Shown here: positions 57,127-64,000 of the stretch, one piece after another
How the letters are laid out: every line of letters starts with the position of its first letter
Numbering within the stretch: position 1 is the first letter of the stretch
Origin: Dichomitus squalens LYAD-421 SS1
Lineage: Eukaryota > Basidiomycota > Agaricomycetes > Polyporales > Polyporaceae
NCBI RefSeq assembly: GCF_000275845.1
Contig: NW_006766900.1
Location: 331,639 to 395,638, forward strand
Length of the DNA stretch: 64,000 nt
Reading direction: 5' to 3'
Notes under the pieces: generated by a model
What the model was told of the DNA's origin: nothing
The model's input: only the letters and a program-made list of their open reading frames with translations
Databases searched by the model: none
Program-made: the position numbers and the translations under genes

Positions 57127-58962
57127 TCAAAGCTTTTTTGTAGCAACCCAGAACTCCGCCTGGTACAGCCACCTCATCATCGCCGCCTTGTCTGCCGTGT
57201 ACTCGCACTCCACCGTCCGCCGCCTGGTAAGCTCCGGCGCGTCCTCTCCACTCACGTCAAATCCAACTGTCTCCGCGAGCTTCAGCACCTCCTCGAGACT
57301 CAGCTCTACCGCCGCCTGGCCGCCGCCGGTCCACAGAAGGGGCCCCAAGTTGATCCACTTGCCGCCAGGACGGAGGACCGCGTAGATATGTTCGAGGGTC
57401 TCGATGGCATTCAGTGAAGTGTCGATGAAGAAGAGGGTGACGACGATGTCATATCCCTGCGTTGCCTTCGGTACACGCAGAGACAGGAAGTCGCGCTCTG
57501 CCAATACGAAGTTGTCCGAGAGACGAGGTACAGCATCGGGGAAAGAGATCTTGCGGAAAAGTGTGTCTGTGACACGCTGATGCGAGAACCAGCTCGCGTA
57601 CGGCTGGAGGACGTGCTGGTTCGGACCGCGCGTGTGCTCTGGCGAGAGGAGGAATCGCAGAGCAAGGTTCATGAAGAACGAGAGCTCATTCGCCGTTGTT
57701 GGATAGCCTGAGCAAGACACTGCGTCAGTATGCGTCTGGAATCCACGAGATGGAAGGGATTGTTCTTTTCAGACGCCACTGTACATATGTATCCGGGTGC
57801 TTTCCAAGTACATTAGTGAGTCTGAATGACTGGCGCTGGCCTCTCATGCACCATATCACCAGGAGACGTAGGGTTCGCGCGATTAGGGCGAACATCTCTA
57901 AGATGTCTGCTCAAATAGCCAGGATACGGATGTAGCGGAGCGGGGTAAATTTCTCTCCCGTCTATGGTGACTTGCGCCTGGTGACACAGACAGTGTCCCT
58001 GTATATGCGGATTGTGGCACCACCGATGGCACCGCGCACGAAATATTTGAGCAAAAGCCACGACACTGTCCATCTCTGGAAAGTAGTGATTACGCTCATG
58101 GCATAGGAACGCACCTAAAGCGGCGCATATACATGGTCTCGACAGTGTCCCCAACACAATACGATACAGCTACAGGGCGCGGCTAGGCAAGGTAAACTGA
58201 ACGCCGGGAATACAACTCACCGAGCTCAGATATCTCCCAAGCAAGTCGGCCCAGACCTGCACCGGGCACAAGCACCTGCATGTCGCGACGCTTCTCCCCA
58301 GGCACATCGCGCAGAACGTCCAGTATCGGCCGGAATATCTTCTCGCGCTCTGTGCGCCCCTCATCGCTCCAGTCGCGCACAAAGTGCTTCAGCGACTCGC
58401 GCACCCTTCCGATGTCGCCTGAAATCCCATGCTGCTCATGAGAGAGCTCATCCGCGAACTCTTCCCGAGCGAGATTCGCTATGGCTTCGGAGACGATGGC
58501 GTTCGTATCGATGGACATTTCAAGGCGGGCAAGCTTCTGCGTGTACCCCAGCTCGTACCCGATGCGCCTGTGCGCCCAGCTCATGCGACCGTACGACTTG
58601 CGCATCGTCGCAAGCTCTGAGCGCGAGAGCTGCGCGTACTGGCCGTAGGACGCCGCTGCGCGTTGTACAGAGAAGTGGCCGACGGCGTCCGCACGTGCAT
58701 TTCGGTACCCAAAGATTATGTCGGGGAGGTCTCGTGGGCTGCCGAGGATCTGGAGGGTTAGAACGAAGAGGACGAGGGGGATGAGCAATGCTAAGAGGTA
58801 GTCGGAGACGAGGATGTCGTGCCAGTGTATGGAGGACATGACATGGCGTCCTGAGTGGAAGAGTGTTCTGTTCAAGGGGACATAGTCCAAGCGGAAGCCT
58901 TTGAGAGTACAAACGGCGGTGATGATGGAGGTCGAGGAGAGGTCCACGTTGGGCGCCTCCAT
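57127..58962 (-). CDS. N2227-family carnosine-type N-methyltransferase, 440 aa
   Basis: Two exons on the minus strand: 58962-58221 and 57707-57127. The family methylates carnosine-like dipeptides to anserine using SAM. Family marks: ATMRKSYGRMSWAHRR, the SAM-binding VLVPGAGLGRLAWEISELG near 230-248, TTANELSFFMNLALRFLL, LQPYASWFSHQ, YDIVVTLFFIDTSLNAIETLEHIYAVLRPGGKWINLGPLLW, then a C-terminal YTADKAAMMRWLYQAEFWVATKK. A membrane helix (YLLALLIPLVLFVLTLQIL) lies before the catalytic part. The ATG at 58839 (MSSIHWHD) is an equally likely start. The intron (57708-58220) is 513 nt. The gene is divergent from coatomer zeta. The natural substrate in fungi is unknown. Confidence 0.88.
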
Positions 58963-59123
58963 CAATGTCGTAGGCAGCGCCGTGGACAGCGAGCTCGAGT
59001 ATGTACCAACTTCGTCCCTTCCTCATATCCTTTCGGCTCTGTCTTCTGTCATCTGCTACGTCAGCTAACTTGACTCGTTGATCTTTTCTGTTTACTTCAG
59101 CGAAGGCCCCGACACGTCTCACC
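58963..59123. promoter_or_regulatory. Short bidirectional promoter between methyltransferase and coatomer zeta
   Basis: Only 161 bp separate the two ATGs (284 bp if the methyltransferase starts at 58839). CT-rich sequence just before 59124 fits a plus-strand leader. Both genes must share this region. Confidence 0.6.
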
Positions 59124-59948
59124 ATGAATCTGTCTTTGTATACCGTCTCTGCGTTCCTGATCATCGATACCGACGGGCACCGGGTGCTCGCGAAATACTA
59201 CAACCCGAAGGGGCATCCAAATGGCGAATCGAAGAAGTTGACGACGTTGAAGGAGCAACGTGCATTCGAGAAGGGGTTGTTCCAAAAGACGAAGAAGGCC
59301 GGAGGTGCGTTCGCAAGACATATGATGCTCACACTATAGCTGACAGTTGTCTCTGTGTCTGGACACACATTCCTCGTGATATCTACGGTCGTATGCGCAT
59401 ATGGAACGCAGGAGACATCATCCTGTATGACTCGCACCTGGCGGTCTACAAGCACTCGCTTGACCTCATCTTCTACATTATCGGGGACCCCTCCGAGAAC
59501 GAGCTCATGCTGCATGCCGCCCTGGTCGCTTTCTTGGATGCTGTCGGCATGCTTTTACGCAACCAGGTCGAGAAGCGCGGCGTGCTCGAGAACCTTGACC
59601 TTGTTCTGCTCTGCTTGGACGAGACGATCGACGATGGGTGAGTTCCCTTCTCTCGGATTTTCCCCTTCCCCAATGTTCAAGAACTGTCACTGTCCGCTGC
59701 CCGTTGTTGAGCTGGAACATTCGTGGCTGAACGCATATATCTCCTACTACTGCACGACTCTTGTCACCATATTAACGCCTATCTATGCGCCTTTCAGAAT
59801 CATCGTGGAGACAGACTCGACGACTATCGCGTCGCGCGTCAGCCGACCAAGGGCGGACACGACTGAGATCGTGATCAACGAGCAGACGCTTCTGAGCGCG
59901 TACCAGACGGTCAAAGAGAAGATGCAGCAGAGGATAGGGCAGCTCTAG
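59124..59948 (+). CDS. RET3: Coatomer subunit zeta, 185 aa
   Basis: Three exons: 59124-59304, 59412-59637 and 59798-59948. Zeta-COP is the small subunit that pairs with gamma-COP in the COPI coat for Golgi-to-ER and intra-Golgi transport. It has the longin-like fold of adaptor small chains: LYTVSAFLIIDTDGHRVLAKYY, LKEQRAFEKGLFQKT, LYDSHLAVYKHSLDLIFYIIG, ENELMLHAALVAFLDAVGMLLRNQVEKRGVLENLDLVLLCLDETIDDG and IIVETDSTTIASRV. Length is close to the usual 180-190 residues. The start fits the family N-terminus directly. Together with USO1 this is the second early secretory pathway gene in the window. The yeast name is RET3, given by homology. Confidence 0.92.
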
Positions 59949-60819
59949 GTCCCACATGTTGTATATGTGAGTACGGTAAATTTCCTTGGCTGAGTACGCA
60001 AGGGCGGTACCTTACGATCGGACTGCCAAGATAGTATATGTTGCGCAGGCTGGGATACGACAATGTGCTGCTGGTAGCTACCTCTCCATAGCGGTGATAA
60101 GTGAAGTACTTGTAGGCCTCCTCCTTTACATCAATCAGCCGTTGTCGGTATCGCGCACACTGGATAAGTACCTTCCGCCTGCACGCCGAAGCACGTTCTT
60201 CAACTTTCTGTAACGTGGCGAAGTCTAAGCCAGGGGCAGACGGCCATGTACATACTCAGCTCAACTTGTGTTATGCAGCGCCTATCACTAAAGACGCTGT
60301 CAAGCTGTTGCAAAACGTTCCGCCGGCGCCGGCCATCGTCCACTCACACACGTGCGCGCGTTCTATGCTGCATGGGAACATATGTACCTGCCACAAGTCG
60401 AGGCGTCGAGGGTGGAGCATGCAGCACCATGGTCCCGTGTTCAAGCAGACGCGATGTCAGCACTGGAGGAGGCGATTCTCAAGCCTCGAGACGTGGCTTC
60501 AATGAATGCTTCACCACGCTATATTTGTAGCGGATACTGGACATGGACAATCTGCACTCACGGATAGATAAGTACGACGTTCCATGTGGTGTGATCTGCG
60601 CTATCGCTGACATTCTTTGCGCCCGCATCAAATCCGCACCGTTTCATCAATCTCAGGCCGTGCGCGCGACGGCGGTTACCATACGAAGCGCCCCTGACGC
60701 CCGCTCCGTCAACCCGTGCGATACGTTGGAACCCTATATAATTGTCGGCATCATGCTTGACTTCGCTGCCCCGCCCCCTCTCCTCGTGCACTTACGCAGC
60801 CACCGGGTAATTCGCAAGG
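59949..60819. other. 0.87-kb intergenic region
   Basis: Holds the 3' UTR of coatomer zeta and the promoter of the metallophosphatase gene. Frames at 60215-60567 overlap in three phases and have no motif. An ACCCTATATAATTG TATA-like box lies at about 60730-60743, roughly 85 bp before the ATG. Confidence 0.5.
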
Positions 60820-63719
60820 ATGCAATTCACGTCGTTGCTCGCGCTCTTCCTTGCTGCGCTCGCGGCTCGCGCGTGCCCGGGCGAAGAACACGGTCACGCG
60901 CATGAACACCAGCCTCTGCGGCGCGCATTCCCACAGACGCGGCTCCCGGTCCCGACCAGGCCGCTCGTTTGGGGCGACGTGAACATCATTCACACTACTG
61001 ACAGCCATGGCTGGCTGCTTGGGCACCAAAAGTCATCTTTCCCAGAGCCTAATTACAGGTGAGTGAGTTACGCGTTTGCCGTGCAGGCGATGGGAGAATC
61101 GGGTGGTGACATGGGACGGTGTTCAGCGGGGACTTGGGAGATTTCGCGTCTTTCGTGACGCACATGAAGGAGATAGCCCTCGTAAGTGATACGGTCGTCT
61201 TCTGTGTCTGTTGAGAGGAGTGACCTCGGCCGTAGGAAAAGGATGTTGATCTTCTCTTGGTCGACTCCGGTGACTTGCATGACGGAACCGGTCTCTCAGA
61301 CGGTTTCCCTCCAGGCGGTGTAGACGGACATGAGGTGATAGCGGACCTTAGGAATACCTACACCACGCATGATGCTCACGTCTTATCTAGACCAACAAAT
61401 TCATATTTGATCTGCCTTACGACGTCATGGCGATTGGAAAGTGCGCACATTCTCCGCTTGGACTCTTAGCACACTCGCTCACAAGCGTGGTAGCCATGAG
61501 CTGTATATCTACGCAAACACGCTTGACATGTACAAGACTTTCGCCCCAAAGCTCAACGGGCGTTACCTCTCCTCCAACGTCAACATCACCCTCGCCGACA
61601 AAGATGGCAACCCCGTCAGCGTACCCGTTGGTGGTGCGTGCATCCTAGCCTCCCCTCCTAACGCCAAGAAATTCTCTAATGGACACTCTCGCCCTACAGA
61701 GCGCTTTGCGAAGTTTAAGACTCGCAAGTGAGTACGTGCCGTGCAAATAACGCCCGAGGCCCCGCTTGACATGTGTTATATCCGTAAAGGGGACGCAAGG
61801 TTACGTCGCTTGGCGTTCTGTTCGACTTCACGGGCAACGATGTCAATACCACCGTGCAGAAGGTGGAGGATATGGTCGAGGAGCAATGGGTGCGTGTCTT
61901 TGGTCCCGTCTTGACGTTCTCCCGTGTCGCTCGTGCCCGGATTTATTGCTGATGCGGGGTTGTGCCTTCGATAGTTCGCGGAGGCAATCAAGGACGAGCC
62001 TGACTTCTTCCTTCTTGTTGGGTACGTCGATCATTCTTGAGGGTTTCTATCGATTTGCCGGGCTGATGAGTGATTGGCCTGCGTTGCTGGCAGGCACATG
62101 CCCGTCTCGCATGATCACTGTTCGTTAACTCTTATTCTTGCTTGAGCAAGCCTGGCTGTCACACAAGGTACTGACCTTATGCAGGGCCGACTGTCTTTGA
62201 CAAGGTCCGTGCCGTCCATCCCACAACGCCGATACTCATCCTCGGAGGTGGGCTAGCCTAGACATGTTGTCTGTTGGTCCGGTACTGATGTCATTCCAGG
62301 GCACACTCACATTCGTGACTGCAGTAAGGAGTTGTAATTCGACATGGCGTAATGATACTCAGGGCTGGGTCGTAGTACAACTTGATGGTCGCTCCATGGC
62401 TCTTGAGAGCGGTCGTTACATGGAAACCGTCGGTATGTCTCGTCTATGTTCTCTTGCATACCATATTGCTGACCCCGTACGTTTTAGGCTGGATGAGTGG
62501 GTACCATCAACGCTTCTCTCGAACGCTTCTAATGCCATGGCAGGCGTAGATCTTGACCACAAGGGTTCCAATAAGAACCTCACCTTCACCCGCCGTTACC
62601 TTGATCCAAATCGTGTGTCTTACGAGGTAGGTCTTTGTGATGTAGACAGGCATGCTTGACTTTGATACCCGAGCCTCCTCAGTACCACACCGGCCGCGGC
62701 AACTTCACCTTCGACACCCTCCAGGGCAAGCTGTACACTCAAGGGCTCAACAATCTTGCGAAGCGCTTCAACCTCAGCGACGAGTTCGGCGTCGCTCCGG
62801 AGGACTACACTATCAGCCAGTAGGAAATCTCCCCTACGAGACCTTACTCGACCCGCGCCGTGCTCACCCTCCCTTTCTCTTTTTCCTTGACAGGGTTCCT
62901 GCCACGGCGAACAACTCCCTCCTCTCTCTCTTCACGACGGCGATGACGTACTCGCTCACGGTGAACAACTCGCGCGCGTCCGTGCCCAACGTGATGATTA
63001 CCAACTCGGGCTCCATGCGCTTTGACGTCTACGCGGGTGCGTTCACCAAGAACGACCAGCTCACTGCGTCGCCCTTTGCAGACTCGTTCCTCTACATTCC
63101 CAACGTCACCTTGTCCATCGCGAGCCAAGTCCTGCCCACGCTGAACAAAGCCGGGGCGAACGAGCGCCGTGAGTTAGCCGGGATTGATTTGCGGAGTACG
63201 GAGGCGTACGCGAGGGGTGAGGTCGACATGCTGTATCGGGCGTGGTTGGAGGAGATGGATCGGAAGAGTTTTGGGCCGGAGCGGAGGGCGGCGAACAACG
63301 CGACGCTTGGTTATGTGACTCATGACGTTGGTCCTTCCTGATTATCAGGACTTTTCTTCTCTCTCTGATCTACCTTTGTGTAGTCCTGCCCTGGGGTCGG
63401 CGACGACATCGTCCACACGCCTCTGGTAAGCACCCTTCTTCCCACCCCATCAACTTCATTACTTTTTCCCTAACGCGTACTCCCACCTACACAGCCCTTC
63501 TTCTCTGCACCCGACTTCATTGGCTCGTCCGCGCCCGCGGGTGTCGCGGACTCGGACCCAGTCGACCTTGTCTTTGTTGACTTCATCGAGTCGCAGCTGC
63601 TCGAGATCCTCAACGGCATCCAGAGCGCGAAAAACTATACCGAGGCGGATGTCCTGCCTTACACAGACGTACTCGCGAGTGCCGTGCTTGGTATCTATGC
63701 GGAGAAGTTCTGGAACTGA
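60820..63719 (+). CDS. Secreted metallophosphatase of the 5'-nucleotidase type (YHR202W-like), 618 aa
   Basis: Eighteen exons: 60820-61058, 61127-61181, 61236-61334, 61391-61440, 61494-61633, 61700-61727, 61790-61889, 61975-62021, 62094-62119, 62185-62247, 62300-62323, 62376-62432, 62488-62496, 62544-62626, 62683-62819, 62894-63326, 63384-63425 and 63495-63719. A signal peptide ([18 protein letters not shown]) leads into a calcineurin-like dimetal site: TTDSHGW (Asp61, His63), GDLHD (Asp111), GNHE (Asn148), GHMPV (His254) and GHTHIRD (His284, His286). The C-terminal 5'-nucleotidase domain follows ([15 protein letters not shown], with substrate-binding character). It likely removes phosphate from nucleotides or other esters outside the cell or in the vacuole. 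The tiny exons (28, 26, 24 and 9 nt) are each required to restore a conserved motif, for example GWMSVDLDHKG across the 9-nt exon. Confidence 0.9.
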
Positions 63720-64000
63720 GGATGGAGTATTTGGCGAAGGAGGGAGGTTTTCCTGCCACTGTGCTCATGATCCCGCGGGTTGTGAGCAACAGGTTACGTC
63801 AAATCTTGTTTAATCGTATAGCATAATACATCCTCCTGAGGTTCACAGCGATTGGTCGGGATGTATGTGGGCGCTTGCCTTGCACTTGATTGACTATGCA
63901 TGCCAGCATATGTTCTCCAAAGCTGAGCTGAGCTTGTGAAGAGATGTAGGAGAGTGCGTTGGATGACTCAAGCTGCAGCTCAGCTGCCATTGTGCAAGGC
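63720..64000. other. Window end, 3' flank of the metallophosphatase gene
   Basis: Only the 3' UTR region of the previous gene is evident. Nothing else is seen in these 281 bp. Confidence 0.5.

Noticed and set aside
1..64000. CRISPR arrays, operons or prokaryotic ribosome binding sites
   Set aside because: Spliceosomal introns and eukaryotic gene families show nuclear fungal DNA; no regularly spaced repeats were seen.
1..64000. Secondary-metabolite or defence gene cluster
   Set aside because: No polyketide, peptide or terpene synthase core, no P450s and no regulator are present; the genes are mainly housekeeping or single secreted enzymes.

Overview
The window is nuclear DNA from a filamentous basidiomycete, most likely an Agaricomycete wood-decay fungus of the Polyporales type. 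Nearly every gene is split by short introns of about 47-60 nt with GT..AG ends. Coding regions are GC-rich. The gene set (Uso1/p115, Rib2/Pus9 synthase, Cdc15/Imp2 F-BAR protein, coatomer zeta, Yar1, secreted GH44 glucanase) is typical of such fungi. The order-level placement is inference from protein character and intron style; no database search was possible. All exon models were built by hand from splice signals, frame continuity and family knowledge.

Layout. 1-5 kb: a DUF7770-like gene (-), then about 4 kb with no gene. 5.1-7.4 kb: a molybdenum-cofactor-sulfurase-like class V aminotransferase (+). 9.5-18.7 kb: a dense block with USO1 (-) and a RIB2/PUS9-type pseudouridine synthase (+) facing apart, then an MFS transporter (-) converging on the synthase. 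18.7-23.2 kb: a gene-free, transposon-rich stretch with two MITE-like elements and a 20-N scaffold gap flanked by an identical ~435-bp sequence, which looks like an unmerged contig overlap. 23.2-30.3 kb: two long low-complexity fungal proteins (1150 aa, -; 759 aa, +). 31.5-35.6 kb: a secreted serine beta-lactamase-family hydrolase (+) and a 434-aa multi-pass membrane protein (-). 37.3-38.0 kb: a Yar1-like ankyrin protein. 39.8-47.2 kb: an F-BAR/SH3 cytokinesis protein, an Asp/Glu/hydantoin racemase and a membrane J-protein (all -). 48.5-51 kb: a tRNA-Gln with a short intron (-), a Nif3-like small protein (+) and a 61-aa membrane protein (+). 52.8-55.4 kb: a secreted GH44 glycoside hydrolase (+). 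57.1-59.9 kb: an N2227 carnosine-type N-methyltransferase (-) and coatomer zeta (+) sharing a short bidirectional promoter. 60.8-63.7 kb: an 18-exon secreted metallophosphatase/5'-nucleotidase (+).

The genes do not form an obvious cluster for one pathway. They are mostly housekeeping (membrane traffic: USO1, coatomer zeta; RNA and ribosome: PUS9, YAR1, tRNA; cytokinesis: CDC15-like) mixed with secreted enzymes. The unusual features are structural: micro-exons down to 9 nt, a GC-AG intron, several introns of 366-944 nt among otherwise ~55-nt introns, and small TA-flanked inverted-repeat elements. I found no convincing new multi-gene system.
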